Shown here: positions 21,008 through 32,256 of the stretch, in pieces
Layout of the letters: every line of letters begins with the position of its first letter
How positions within the stretch are numbered: the first letter of the stretch is position 1
NCBI GenBank assembly: GCA_023052935.1
Contig: CM041298.1
Span: forward strand, 62,366,217-62,430,216
Length of the DNA: 64,000 nt
Source of the DNA: Piezodorus guildinii
Lineage: Eukaryota; Arthropoda; Insecta; Hemiptera; Pentatomidae
Reading direction: 5' to 3'
Notes under the pieces: model-generated
What the model saw: the letters and a program-made list of their open reading frames with translations, nothing else
Database searches by the model: none
Told to the model about the DNA's origin: nothing
Made by a program: the position numbers and the translations under genes

Positions 21008-21180
21008 TACAACCCATGAGATTCGTACTGTTTCTAGGCCAACGGCTGTTCAATGAGGTAATTAGGACTTGATCAGGCTCAGCCGCCAGTTATTTTCCCC
21101 CATATTAGGTACCCACTTTAAAGAGGCTGGGTCTGCCCCCCAGGAGTGTCTCCATACCCTAGGATGGTCCCCAGGCAAAA
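21008..21180 (-). repeat. Dispersed repeat D, copy 2
   Basis: Inverted relative to 2165 and 42057: cagccgccagttattttccc and attaggtacccactttaaag are the reverse complement of the ggcggctg and gtgggtacc blocks. It is flanked by the A/C-rich tract at 20929-20999. Confidence 0.6.
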
Positions 21181-21534
21181 AGATAAGGTAACAGAAATAT
21201 AAGGTAAAATATTGTTTTTAATATCAAATGTTGTTAAAATTAAAAGGATATATTACCTTAAACCAGTAGATAATGACAAGGCTAGTTCAGCCTATAGTAT
21301 ATATTTTTTAAATGTTGTAAAATGTTTTATAACAATGTGAAACTAATTTTGATTATCTTTTAATTTTAAAATAAATGATGTTGATAGGAACCTTGAAATA
21401 ACAAAGACCGAAACGTAGGGAGAGCTGTAAATCAGTGTAAAATGGATCGTTTTATTCAAAAAGAACATAGAAATAGATTTATTCATTCAAATATATTTAA
21501 ATTATAATAAATAATATTTTGCCACGGCCTATAT

Positions 21535-21600
21535 TTGAACCCACGACCCGGAGAACAGTAGACTAGTGCTCTATCCACTAGATCAAGCCTCTCCCTAATT
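21535..21600 (-). repeat. tRNA-like SINE head (pol III boxes)
   Basis: Minus strand reads TGATCTAGTGGATAGAGCAC (A-box-like), then GGTCGTGGGTTCAAAT (B-box-like) at normal tRNA spacing. The acceptor and T stems do not pair well, so a working tRNA is unlikely. A tRNA-derived SINE or tRNA pseudogene fits; the downstream body is AT-rich and was not matched elsewhere. Confidence 0.5.
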
Positions 21601-21737
21601 ATTGGCAATGATTTAAAAGTAGACATAATTAATAACAATGTTATTCTATGGATTTATAACAATTTTGCATTAATTTTAACAATTTATGATCGATTTGGTG
21701 ATACTATTTTTTTGTTTAGTAATTTATTGAAGAATAT

Positions 21738-21806
21738 AACCTATAAGATACTGTGCGAGGGCAACACTGAATAACCTTCCTAGCCTCCCTCTCCACAATA
21801 TTACAA
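21738..21806 (+). repeat. Dispersed repeat C, copy 2
   Basis: atactgtgcgagggcaacac and ctctccacaatattacaaat match the reverse complement of 11686-11746. Confidence 0.65.
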
Positions 21807-22080
21807 ATAACGTATATTCATAAATTTATGGGCTTATAACAACATCTTGTACAATATACTCTATTGCTTATTAACTTTTCTAAACCTTCGCGCTTATAAG
21901 TCAAGATTACTACGCATAAGTTCATCTTGAAACATAGAGTAACTATATGACTTTATTTATTTAAGGATATTAAAATTTCTTATCTGCCACTGCTAGATTC
22001 AAAAATGGTGTTAAGCACTTCTAATCTTTATCTTCTAATGCAGTTATAGTATAGCATTTATAAACCGTTTCTCGACTTAC

Positions 22081-22288
22081 CATGAACATCTATGCACCCG
22101 ATCTGCTTCTTCATTACGCTGGTGTTGATCTGGCACATGTAGCAGCCACGATCCGACTCCTTCACCTGCCTGATGTGGAGCCTCCAAGTCCTGTCACTGT
22201 CGTGGGATACGCTCACTCTACTGTTGTGAGTCACCACACGGTTGTGCATGGTCAGAACTGTTTGATCTTCGGCGCGAATCCAACCCAC
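22081..22288 (-). CDS. Ig-domain exon of a DIP/lachesin-like cell-surface protein
   Basis: The only host-gene exon I can support. Minus strand: a polypyrimidine tract and CAG acceptor end at 22289. The exon runs 22288 to 22081 (208 nt, entered at phase 0, leaving phase 1), then a consensus GTAAGT donor at 22080. It encodes VGWIRAEDQTVLTMHNRVVT, then RVSVSHDSDRTWRLHIRQVK, ESDRGCYMCQINTS and QIGCIDVH. This is the second half of a V-type Ig domain, with the invariant W (third residue), the D-x-G-x-Y-x-C core and the MCQINT signature of insect Dpr-interacting proteins and lachesin-type neuronal IgSF proteins. These are GPI-anchored or secreted adhesion proteins. Which paralogue is not decidable from one exon. 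No other exon of it was found in the window. Confidence 0.88.
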
Positions 22289-22394
22289 CTGAAAAAAAAA
22301 AAAAAAAATTGAAATTTAATGTAATTTCAATGTAATAAAAGCTAATATTCAAAAACACGAAATTTATCGTCCTAAAACACCTTACCTGCCCACC

Positions 22395-22661
22395 TCAAAA
22401 ACACGAATACCAATATATTCGTGTTAAAAAATATGAATACCAATATGTTGGTATTCAAAAAACGAATGCCAATATGTTCGTAGTCAAAAATACGAATACC
22501 AATTTATTCGTATTCAAAAATACGAATACCAATTTATTCGTATTCAAAAATACGAATACCAATTTATTCGTATTAAAAAATACGAATATCACCAATAAAT
22601 TCGTATTGAAAAGAAGAACTAATACCAATATATTCATATTAAAAAGAAAAACTAATACCAA
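22395..22661. repeat. Palindromic 30-bp minisatellite, left part
   Basis: Tandem units of about 30 bp. Each unit is itself an imperfect inverted repeat built as ATACGAAT..spacer..ATTCGTAT. Three central units (22486-22575) are nearly identical; outer ones are diverged. The array resumes at 23499 beyond a CR1-like insertion. The open frames seen in it are by-products of the period being a multiple of three. Not a CRISPR: this is a eukaryotic genome and there are no unique spacers. Confidence 0.85.
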
Positions 22662-23498
22662 TATATAGAAATAGAAATATAAATAGAAAACAACCTTTAT
22701 TCTGGAACAATGTCCCTTCAGAATAACATTAATGAAAAAAATAATAATTTATGCCTGGCCTAAAACAATATATAACGACATTTAAATAACAAAAGAAATA
22801 AGAAAAAAATAAAAGGTCATTGTGACATCTCTATGTACATGTTCTAGAAATAAATAAATTAGAATCAACCTAAAATATATCTTTTACATCTCATTAAAAC
22901 ATATAAACAAATCCCCTCACATATATAGGCATAATAAAAATTAAAATTAGCTTACATCGGACTGAAGAGAATGGAAGTAATGAAAGAGGAGGGATTTAAA
23001 TGATAATAAGGAAGGAGCATGTCGGATGTTTGAAGGGAGAGTATTCCATAAGACAGTGCAAAAGGCATGCAGTCCTTAAAAGGAGCAATCATGTTTTTTG
23101 GTTCAGTGGAAAGGAGTTTGGAGGTCGGACAGACGGGATCTTGTTTCCTAGTGATGGGTTGAGAATTTAAATACCAGAAGGCTGTAGACATAAAATGTGT
23201 GGTGGGATTTAATGATTTTGATAAAGGAATGATCCAAGGAAATATTGTCTTCGAAAGGTTGGGTATAACCACTTTAACTCGTTGTAGAGGTGGGATACAT
23301 GAGACCGTCTCGAGGTACCCAACACAAATCTTAAAAAGCAATTCATAATCCTTCTCAATCTGTCCTCGAGCACCTTCGGGAGGCCGCCATATGCCACACA
23401 ACCATAGTCAAAGTGGGGGAAAAATAAGTGATGAAACTAGGAGTTTACGGGTAGATAGTGGTAAGAGGTGGCGGGATCAGTGGAATAATTGATACACG
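22662..23498 (-). mobile_element. CR1-like LINE 3' fragment inside the minisatellite
   Basis: The 3' tail is made of atag/aaat units, then ctttattctggaacaatgtc (matching the CR1-like 3'UTR at 50.87 kb). Coding remnants on the minus strand include YGGLPKVLEDRLRRIMNCFL, RFVLGTSRRSHVSHLYNELK and RRQYFLGSFLYQ, collinear with the C-terminus of the ORF2 at 51.2 kb. It is 5' truncated and frameshifted. Confidence 0.82.
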
Positions 23499-23686
23499 TA
23501 TTAAAAAGAAATACGAATACCAATATACACGTATTAAAAAGAAAAACTAATGCCAATATATCCGTAATAAAAAAATATGAATACCAATTTATCTTTATTC
23601 AAAAATACGAATACTAATATATTCATGTTTAAAAATAAGAATATTAATATATTCGTATTCAAATACACGAACACCAATATATTTGT
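23499..23686. repeat. Palindromic minisatellite, right part
   Basis: Diverged units of the same ATACGAAT..ATTCGTAT type as 22395-22661 (for example aatattaatatattcgtatt). It ends abruptly at a Jockey fragment. Confidence 0.75.
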
Positions 23687-23853
23687 AGGTCCCGAGGCCA
23701 CCTTCTTTTCAGTCTCCTTGGAGGGTTATCAGGGATATCTAAGGATGATAAATTACGGACAAGTGGGTTTGTATGGGCTGGGAGTTTAGAATTAAAAGAG
23801 GAGTATCAATCACGGGCTATGTCTGCAACAAATGGGATTTTAGGTTGGTTTAA
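23687..23853 (-). mobile_element. Internal Jockey (J1) fragment
   Basis: gtcccgaggccaccttcttt to tgcaacaaatgggattttag, collinear with J1 24445-24600 (the very end of ORF2). Both ends are truncated and no poly-A remains. Confidence 0.8.
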
Positions 23854-24164
23854 TATTTAAAAATGTTTTTAAATATTTCTAAACATTTATTGATTATTTT
23901 GTTCAAAATACATTTTACATTTTAAGAAAAACATACCACACGGATAAAATAATTTTATTTTTCTGAAAATATAATTTGCATAACACATTATGCATATAGA
24001 ACCATGTTTTTTTATTAGCATTAAATTAATAAATTTTGAAAACGAAATTTCTTAAATTAATTCATTACAGAGAATAGAAATTTATGAGAGGTGGCCTACG
24101 TAAATACATAGATATTCGTATTTAGAGGAGTTTTAAAATTTAGCAACAGAACAGGATGTTTCGT
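23854..24164. other. AT-rich DNA, nothing recognised
   Basis: No ORF motifs or shared repeats. Confidence 0.4.
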
Positions 24165-24224
24165 TAGGGGCATAGAGTATATATCTCTTACTATATATTT
24201 CATATATAGGCAAGCGAAAGTAAG
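24165..24224 (+). mobile_element. HEL 3'-end fragment
   Basis: cttactatatatttcatata then ggcaagcgaaagtaagaa, like the variant 3' end of the HEL copy at 40626-41513. Confidence 0.5.
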
Positions 24225-24432
24225 AATTTATAATCATATAAATGAAAGTGAATTTACTATACTCGGACTGAGTTTTCTCCCGAAAAAAGTTTTTTTTTTT
24301 TTTTTTTATTCATATTTTATTGAATTTTACAACTGTATTAACATAAATACAATAAGTAAAACTGTTGAATTAGAATAAAGGGCGTAAAAGGCTTGTGAAG
24401 AAACTACCCAGTGGTAGAACTTCGATGTTTAT

Positions 24433-27110
24433 TTAAGTAAGTAGATCCCGAGGCCATCTTCTTTTCAATCGCCTAGGAGGGTTGTCAGGAATATGTGAGG
24501 TTGATAGGTTGCGGACAAGAGGGTTTATATGGGCTGGGAGTTTGGAATTAAAAGTGGTATATCTGGTACGAGAAAGGTCTGTAACAAATGGGATATTAAG
24601 GTCGTTATGGATTATTTTATTTGTGACGAAATAAGGAGCATTTAGGATTTTTCGAAGGATTTTGGATTGTAAGGATTGGATACGGGAGGAATTAGATGGC
24701 TTCGTAGAGCCCCAAAGCTCGATTCCATATGTCCAGATGGGTCTGATGACGGTAATATAAATGAGCTTTTTGTAATGAATTGGAAGTTTTGAACGTTTGT
24801 CGAGTAAGTGTTGTAGTAATCGGTATCTACGGGCAGTCTCTTGTCGTTTTAGTCTCGTGTGAGGATTCCATGTAAGACGTTTATCAAGATGGAGTCCTAG
24901 GTATCGGATTTGTTCAACAGGAATGAGTGGGGTATTGTTAAAGGATACTGTGGGGCAGGAGGTCATCGTTTTGCGACGAAGGGTAAAGGTAATTTGGTGG
25001 GATTTATTAGGATTTATTTTAATCCTCCAGTTCTGACACCATTTCTCAATGGCTGTGATGTGGGACTGAAGGGTTTGGGATGCTGCGGTTGGATCATTAT
25101 GGACGGATAACACACAAGTGTCATCCGCGTAAGTTGTGAGGACAGTGCTAAGATGGAGTGGAATATCAGCTGTATATACCGTATAAAGGATGGGACCTAG
25201 GATACTACCCTGAGGTACACCTGCAGACTGAGAAAATGTGGAAGAATAGGAAAGATTATGATTTACTTTGAACGTTCTATCAGTAAGGTAGGAACGGATT
25301 ATCAGGAAGTATGTAGCGGGAAGGAATTGACGGAGTTTATAAAGGAGTCCTGGGTGCTAGACTCGGTCGAACGCTTGTTCTACGTCAAGAAAAGCACCCG
25401 TGCAATACATTCCACGCTCCAATGTGGAGGATATAACATCCACCACACGGTGACATTGCTGAATTGTAGAATGGGATGTCCGAAATCCAAACTGATGGTC
25501 AGGTATTACGTGATTCATTTCTAGGATCGGATACAGGCGTTTCAAAATGAGTTTTTCTAGGATCTTTCCCATGATGGGTAAAAGGGAGATCGGACGGTAT
25601 GAGGATGGATGTTCAGGAGGCTTTTGGGGTTTTGGGATCATTTTGATTATTGGCAGTTTCCATGGTTCAGGGAAATAGGTGGTTCGGAGAGTAGCGTTGA
25701 ATATATAAGTGAGGTAGTGGATTGCTTTTCGAGGTAGCTGTTTTAGGATATAGGATGTGATGAGATCATGACCAGGTGCCTTTTTAATACGTAATTGATG
25801 GATAACGTTAATTATTTCAGAAGGATGAAAGGCTTTAGGAGGAGGGGACATTTGGAGTGGAATAGTTAAATATGGGTTGGATTAAGGATTTCAGGATGTG
25901 GATTAAATATTTTGGAAAGGTGTTCACCAAATATTTGTGTCTTTTCTTCATCTGATCGAGACCAGGTAGAAGATTCGGTAAGGAGTGGGTGATTAAAGGT
26001 TTTGAATTTGAGCAAATTTTTGGTAGTTGTCCATAAAGATTTGTCAGTCGGTCTTAGGTTTTCTGTGAAGTCCCGAAATGTTTGTATTTTGAATTTTCTA
26101 ATTTCAGTTTTGAGTTTGTTAGTTAGATGAGTATAGTGTGTTTTGTCGGACGGGTATCTGGACCTATGCCACTTAGCCCTTGCTCGCCGTTTCTCTGCTA
26201 ATAAGTTTCGAATGTGATATGGTAAGTTAGTGTCGCGGGCGTAATTATTTTTGGGATGTGATGAGTTGTTATTAATTGCAGTACCTATTGTTCTTGTTAG
26301 TTTTTCGATAGCAAAGTTAATTTGTTGTTCTGTTTTTAGTGGAATCGTTAAGTCAAGTTCGTTTTCTAGTTCTGAGCGAAAGTTGTCCCAGTCAACATGT
26401 CCTGTAATTAAAGAAAGAGGGAAGGATTTAGGAATAGGGTCTGAATGAAGAAGCAGCAGAACTGGGCTATGGTCTGAGGAGAGGTCTTCTAAGGATTTTA
26501 CTGTAGATTGAAAGGTGGGAATTTGGGATGTGACGAATATATCAAGAATATCTGGGCGCTTTTTAAGGGAAGTAGGCCAGTAAGTAGGATCTTTGGGTGA
26601 TAAGACGGAATAGCTGTTGGAAGTGGTGACTTGGGAGAGAATCCTGCCACGAGTGTTGGATGTTCGGCATCCCCACCGTTGATCTTTGGCGTTGAAATCT
26701 CCCCCGGCAATGAAGCGCGGACCAAAGGACTGAAATAAGGAATTAAATTGGCGAGAGGAGAGGGATTTGCCAGGAGGGCAATATACAGCTGAGATGGTTA
26801 TATTAAATGGACGGCAGGATAAGGTAATAGAAGTCGATTGGATGGCGTCAGTTGGAGTAGAAGGAATCAGGGAGTGAGTTAAGGAATTGTGAATAAGGAT
26901 ACAAGAGCCAGCGTGGGATGTTTTGTCAGGGTGATCTGATCTGTGTGTGATGTAGTCACGTATGTAAAAGTGTGAATGAGGTGTGAAATGGGTGTCAGTC
27001 ACAAGGGCAGTGTCTATGTTATTGTCGTGAATAAATAAGTCAAGCTCGTCTCGGTGATTAAGCAGTCCATTAGCGTTCCATAATAGAATAGCCAGGGTCT
27101 TCCTACTCAT
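24433..27110 (-). pseudogene. J1 ORF2: endonuclease and reverse transcriptase, two lesions
   Basis: Jockey-clade ORF2 of about 890 residues if read through its lesions. The endonuclease spans 27110-25866 (LLWNANGL, GGDFNAKDQRWG, SSDHSPVLL). A one-base frameshift at about 25866-25880 leads into RT (KKAPGHDLITSYIL, SSYRPISLLPIMGKILEKLI, FGFRTSHST, FLDVEQAFDRV). There a TAG replaces the expected Trp codon of DRVWHPGL (25357). The same frame then continues with GVPQGSILGPILYTVY, YADD, INPNKS and YLGLHLDKRLTWNPH, and ends NPPRRLKRRWPRDLLT. No RNase H, as expected for Jockey. The ATG overlaps the ORF1 stop (ATGA). It would be inactive as it stands. Confidence 0.9.
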
Positions 27111-28782
27111 CGTGGGATATTGATGGGGATTTCTGAAAGGAGTCTAGTAAGGAGAGTAATAAGGGGCTTGATGGTATTTTGGAGATCTAGGAGAAAGGAT
27201 GAAAGAATAGGAATAATATCAGATGAATGTTGGTAGGAATAGGAGTAGGAGGGGGTGTCTTTGGGCAGAGGATTCATAGGTCTTGGAGGAGGTTGAACCC
27301 TTCTCTGAGGTTGTTGACAAGGGATCATATTGGAGCTTCTAGTGAGTGGTTTTCAGGAGCTGATGATATAGATGGAAGAGGCTGGTTGGGAATGGTCTGA
27401 GGAGGTATCAGTGGTGGTAACTTCACTCTTAGGGATGAGTTTTGAGGATCACTTTTAGGGACTTTGAACACTGGATGGGAATTCTGAGATTGAGGATGCG
27501 GTTTTTGGGGTTGTGGATGGATAGTCTGGGGAGGACCATAGGAAGTCTGGGAATGATGATGGGGTGGCTGAGACTGTTTTGAGGTTTGAGGCGATTGAGG
27601 TCGTGGTGTATGGTGAGAAGCTATTGCAGAAATGGTTGTGGTCTTGGAGTTGAAACTCGAAGTGTGTTGATTCTCATCGATGACGGTAGGGTGCTGGAAC
27701 ACAGGTGTACTCTTGATGGACCGGCCTGGTTTTTCGTTAACTGGCTCTGAGTTTCTTTGAGTAAAAGCTGCTGCATATAAACCTTTTTGTCTTAGCAGGT
27801 TTTTATATACAATGCATCCTTTATAGTTAGCAGGATGTGCTTCACTACACAAAGCACATTTTGCAGGGGTGTCTCTAGATTTTTGGCAGGTGCTGGAAGC
27901 GTGAGATCCTGCACATTTGACACATCTGGGAGGATGGTGGCAATAGGTTTTCGTGTGTCCTAGAGTTTGGCAGTTTGCGCATTGTACAATTTCAGGTCTC
28001 ATCTTGGGCTCCTCAAATCTAATGCAGGAGTATACTAGTCTATTGACTTTGAAGATTTCATGATTACCAGGTGCTGGTTCAAGGTCTACAAAGAATAAGG
28101 GCAGAGGATACTTTTGAACAGGATGAGTGATGCATGATATGTGTCTAACATTAAATCCTAATTCGTCTAGGTCTTTCTTGATGGCCTCTGTGGGGGTGGT
28201 GCTGTGAAGACCTCGTAAAACCACTCTATAAGGTTTCTCTTCTTTCAGCTGATAACAGTGAAAGTCGTACTTTTTCTGTGTTAAGTGGTAAACTAATTTT
28301 TTATAAATGTCTTTATTTGGAGTGTTAATCATGATGTCTTGTAATCTTGAAAAACATTGAAAATTTTGTTGTCCAATCAGAGCTGAGATTTCCTGGCCAA
28401 ACTTCATGAAGTCACGAATGTTACTGACATATATAGGTGGCGGCTCGGGTTCGTTTGATTCTCGGGGTGCTAAAGGAGCATTAGACGAATTATTGGTGGC
28501 TGCAATGTTATTGCTGGAAGGTAGGTCGTGAGAAGTAGTTTGAGATGGAGTTGTGTTGGCTGAGTTTGAACTCTGATTTTCGTTTTCGGTTGGAAGTGTT
28601 TGTTTAGACTTGGCTTTCTTTTTTTTTTTCTTGTTGGGTGAGTTCCCTGCGGAACCCGGTAGTACATTCCTATCACGTTTCTGGAGCGTTCGACGTTTTA
28701 AATACTGCGAATCCGTTTCGCTAACTTCACTAAAGGCTGTGTCATCGTCCGTATCCATGATTGAATTTTTGTCAGTGGACAT
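27107..28782 (-). pseudogene. J1 ORF1: Jockey Gag, one frameshift near the end
   Basis: Starts at the ATG at 28782 and runs 485 residues to a stop at 27325. The next frame (27328-27107, ending IPINIPR and a stop) is almost certainly its true C-terminus, since it ends in the ATGA overlap with ORF2; a single indel near 27330-27350 explains the break. Three zinc knuckles lie near residues 262-310: CANCQTLGHTKTYC, CVKCAGSHASSTC and CALCSEAHPANYKGC. A basic Lys run lies near residue 50 (NKKKKKKAKSK), and the tail is Pro/Gln/His-rich. Role by family: RNA-binding particle protein that chaperones the element RNA. Confidence 0.88.
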
Positions 28783-29069
28783 AATGATATAAAATTAAAA
28801 AAGAAAAAAATAATTAAATTAAAAAATAATACATGGATCAAAAAATAAATGGATTGATAATATTTAACTAATATCGTATTTACAATGATTTACATAGGTA
28901 TTTAAATTTAAAAAAAATAAAAAACATTTTTAAAATATTTTTATACAAAATTAAATAAAGAAATTAAAAGAAAAAATGTCTTATATAAAATGAAAAAAGA
29001 AAATAATATTTGAAAAAAAGAAAAAAATTGGAAAAAAAAAATAATAAAAAAAAAAAAAAAATAAAAAAT

Positions 29070-29141
29070 AAACGTCTCGTGAGCTACGAACTCAGTTCTA
29101 TTTGAGCGAAGTCAGGAGCGCTACCTCCGAGCCACTGGTGA
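29070..29141 (-). repeat. tRNA-like SINE head, cut by the hAT insertion
   Basis: Minus strand reads AGTGGCTCGGAGGTAGCGCT (A-box-like) and, 35 nt on, GAGTTCGTAGCTC (B-box-like). This is the layout of a tRNA-derived SINE promoter. The hAT element inserted 5' of the A box, at the TCTGACAA site. The downstream body runs into A/T-rich DNA before J1. Confidence 0.45.
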
Positions 29142-29149
29142 TCTGACAA
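29142..29149. repeat. Left hAT target duplication
   Basis: TCTGACAA, repeated exactly at 31426-31433. Eight base pairs is diagnostic of hAT transposition. Confidence 0.95.
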
Positions 29150-31425
29150 CAGAGATGGGCAAAATCGCATTCGGATATACGAATATGAATGCATTCGGGA
29201 AGATCGAGTTTTGAAAATACGAATACGAATGCAATCGTATTTCAAAAAAGAATACGAATGCATTCGTATTTCGAAAAAATATACGAATACGAATATACTC
29301 ACAGATGTAGACAGATATACGCCCGAATTTCACAGGTATGCAAAGGGATACGGTCATATTCCACTGGTGTGGGCCGTATTCCACTGGTCTAAAAACGTAT
29401 ACGGACCTGTGTACAAGTCAATATGTACGCATTTGCAGGCGTGAATTCGAATGCGGTCAATAATATCTTATATTAAAAGACATAAAATTTAATATTTATG
29501 ATTTTTTTTTTAATAGTGGTCAATTTGAAATAAATAGTTAATGTTAAAAAAATAACTTTATTTCGTCGGAAGTATATATTTTAGATTAAATAAAATAACA
29601 TAATTATTAAATACAATCATAACTAAGGTGATACTTTTTATATTATTTAACATTTTCTGTAAAATCTGTAGCTTTATAACGGTCTATTATGCTTTTCTTA
29701 TATGCGAATCGAAAAATAATAACCTGGAAAAAGTTTATTTTTACATTTTTTATATTAAAGTTTCTTTAATATTTATCCATTTATTCTTAACACTAGCAAC
29801 AAGAAGTGGTGAGATAATTAAAATAAACAAAATTAACAATACATAAGGTATTTTTTTATTTCATTAGAATAAACTTAAATCTATAGATTTAAAAGTGAAT
29901 ATGTAACAATTAATGATATAAATATTAATAATTGTTTCATATTCATTTTTATTCGCGCTTTACTTCACTTCATTATAACCAATTATTTTTGTTATTATTA
30001 TTTTTTTTTTTTATACCACTTTAATGTTTTAGGATATACTACATTCATTTTCATAGGAAATAGAAACAGGTTCATGAATTATTTTCTAAAAATGCCTCTA
30101 CGGCAAAGGGTATTATTCCTAGTTTAGTTAGTATATTCCTAGTCCATTTAGATTTTTTTACACTCTATTATGAAAATTGATTAGTTGGTTTTAATTAATT
30201 TAGGGATTTCCTTCTGCTTTTGAGTCTTGCAATACTTCCTAAGAAGTTTGTCACATATTTAGTCTCTTTTAATAGGCTCAAAATCCCAGGGCAGGTATCA
30301 TGGTAAAATTCCCGATGGTAAAGTTCCCGATGTCCCGTGGTTCTAAGGCGGCTTTATATTACTTCTTATCTTCAAACAAAGTTAACATTAAAAAAAGGAT
30401 TATACTGAATTTCGATTAAAGCATTTATTTTATATCAAATTACTAATAAGAATAAATTAATAATAATATAGTATATACGATAAAAACTAAAGTTTTTTGC
30501 GGTTATCATCACTCTCAATTACAGCTTTGAATGTTACATAAGTACTTTTATTAGCGCTTTACTTCACTTCATTATAAAGAATTAATTTTATTATTATTAT
30601 AACTTTCAATGTTTTGGAATAATAGCAAACTTCTAAACTTAGAAAATAGAAACATAATCATGAAAAGTCAATGAGTCATTCCATACCTGGATTACCTAAA
30701 CACTTCACTGTAAATGCTTAAAATTCAACATTTTACCTATTTCTGAATGGGTGGTGTTTATTTTCACATAGTTGGTTTGAAAAGTTAAAATATTTACTGA
30801 ACTTTACTTTCAATATAAATTTTAAGCTCAAAAAAAAATATATCAAAGGGATAATATTTCTTTTCTTTTATAATATAATTTATAATGTTATTTATAATAT
30901 AACTGCATTAATGTTTTTCATTTTCCACAAATTAATAAATTTTAAGAAATATTTGTTAAATTATTTCATTATAGAGAAGAGAACTGTATGAGAGTTGATA
31001 TATGTAAATAAATAGATATTCGTATTTAAAGAAGTTATTTCAACAATATTTGAATAATATTTAAAAAAAAAATCATAAATATTAAATTTTATGTCTTTTA
31101 ATATAAGATATTATTGACCGCATTCGAATTCACGCCTGCAAATGCGTACATATTGACTTGTACACAGGTCCGTATACGTTTTTAGACCAGTGGAATACGG
31201 CCCACACCAGTGGAATAAGACCGTATCCCTTTGCATACCTATGAAATTCGGGCGTATACCTGTCTACATCTGTGAGTATATTCGTATTCGTATATTTTTT
31301 TCGAAATACGAATGCATTCGTATTCTTTTTTGAAATACGATTGCATTCGTATTCGTATTTTCAAAACTCGATCTTCCCGAATGCATTCGTATTCGTATAT
31401 CCGAATGCGATTTTGCCCATCTCTG
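29150..31425. mobile_element. Non-autonomous hAT element with about 364-bp inverted repeats
   Basis: A 2276-bp element starting CAGAGATGGGCAAAATCGCA and ending with its reverse complement. The inverted repeats are 29150-29513 and 31061-31425; I count only about five differences. It is flanked by a perfect 8-bp duplication. The hAT-type CAGAGATGGGC terminus and 8-bp duplication assign the superfamily. Subterminal DNA holds several inverted ATACGAAT/ATTCGTAT pairs. The 1.55-kb centre is AT-rich, has no transposase motif, and carries a diverged internal duplication (about 29945-30070 and 30545-30665, both with gcgctttacttcacttcatt). It must be mobilised in trans. Confidence 0.95.
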
Positions 31426-31433
31426 TCTGACAA

Positions 31434-32256
31434 GAACTAGTCCTAGTGAGTGATAGCCTATGACAGCCTGTACAGGCAGCAGCCTGCTTACCACGAGGCG
31501 CACCTTTAGGCTATTAACACCACTCCAAAAGTTAACTAATAATCACTCACCTCACTGAATTACAGTATAAACTTGATTACTGTCGTAAAAAGACGATGTT
31601 TATAAACGTTGGCAATAATCCGTGAGTTAATACCACAGTTATAAAGATGCTAGTGCAGAGCGATAACTAAGCGTGACATTAGTTTCGGCCATGACACTGG
31701 TACTCCCCGAAAAAGTGCGTTTGAAACCACTGTGGAACGTCACATAAAAATCTTCACTTAATTCCTCACCGAGGCAGGTAATAAATCGTTGATTAACCTG
31801 TATAATAAGTTGCCTTAATTTAACCTTAATTAGAAACAGAGCGGGTAGCTTCGTTAGAGACATAGAGTGGAGGGGATAAACCTAAGCGAGATTTAAGTAG
31901 TTTCCTATGGCGGTTATGGGAAGGGAACAGTTTAGGATATTGGAAGCGAGGTGCGGACCTGGCCCGAGTCCAAAGCATTACCTGGGTCCCCTCCCACTCT
32001 CCAACTTTATGACCCTTCCCTCATAAACAGTTTTTACCTCACTAGGCTTTTATATTCTCACTCCCCCATCAAAAAGGAGTCCCCTTTGAATGTTAATTCC
32101 TGTTTTCCAGTTGTAAAACGTATATGGCAGTTATTTTACGTCGCTGCTCCTCAGTGCTTTTTCTGACCTAATATAGAACATGATATTTTTCAGATTTACG
32201 CATACAACTATCCTTACAAAGCAATATAAGGGATAAACTAATGAGAGATGGATCTC

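Larger units (their letters stand above)
24291..28995 (-). mobile_element. Near-complete Jockey element (J1)
   Basis: Minus-strand element. The poly-A tail is the T run at 24291-24307, the 3'UTR reaches 24432, then come ORF2 (24433-27110) and ORF1 (27107-28782). The 5'UTR probably lies in 28783 to about 28995. The 5' boundary is uncertain: GAAAAAAG precedes the tail at 24282-24289 and also occurs near 28992, a possible but low-complexity target duplication. Coding lesions: one frameshift near the end of ORF1, one frameshift at about 25866 and one in-frame TAG at about 25357 in ORF2. It is the reference for six or more truncated J1 fragments in the window. Confidence 0.88.

Noticed and set aside
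21535..21600. Functional tRNA gene
   Set aside because: Promoter boxes fit, but acceptor and T stems do not pair; treated as SINE or pseudogene.
22455..22668. Repetitive peptides (NTNxF type) on both strands
   Set aside because: They exist only because the 30-bp repeat period is divisible by three.
22395..23686. CRISPR-like array of palindromic repeats
   Set aside because: Units abut with no unique spacers, they diverge gradually, and the surroundings are eukaryotic. It is a minisatellite.
24282..28999. GAAAAAAG as the J1 target duplication
   Set aside because: Both sides are A-rich and several equal matches exist, so it is mentioned but not used as a boundary.
29084..29444. Open frames rich in RIRMHSY/NTNA motifs at the hAT ends
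   Set aside because: They fall on the subterminal inverted ATACGAAT repeats and have mirror versions in the other arm, with no coding signature.
31639..31863. 74-codon minus-strand frame as a host exon
   Set aside because: No domain signature and no convincing splice sites at its ends.
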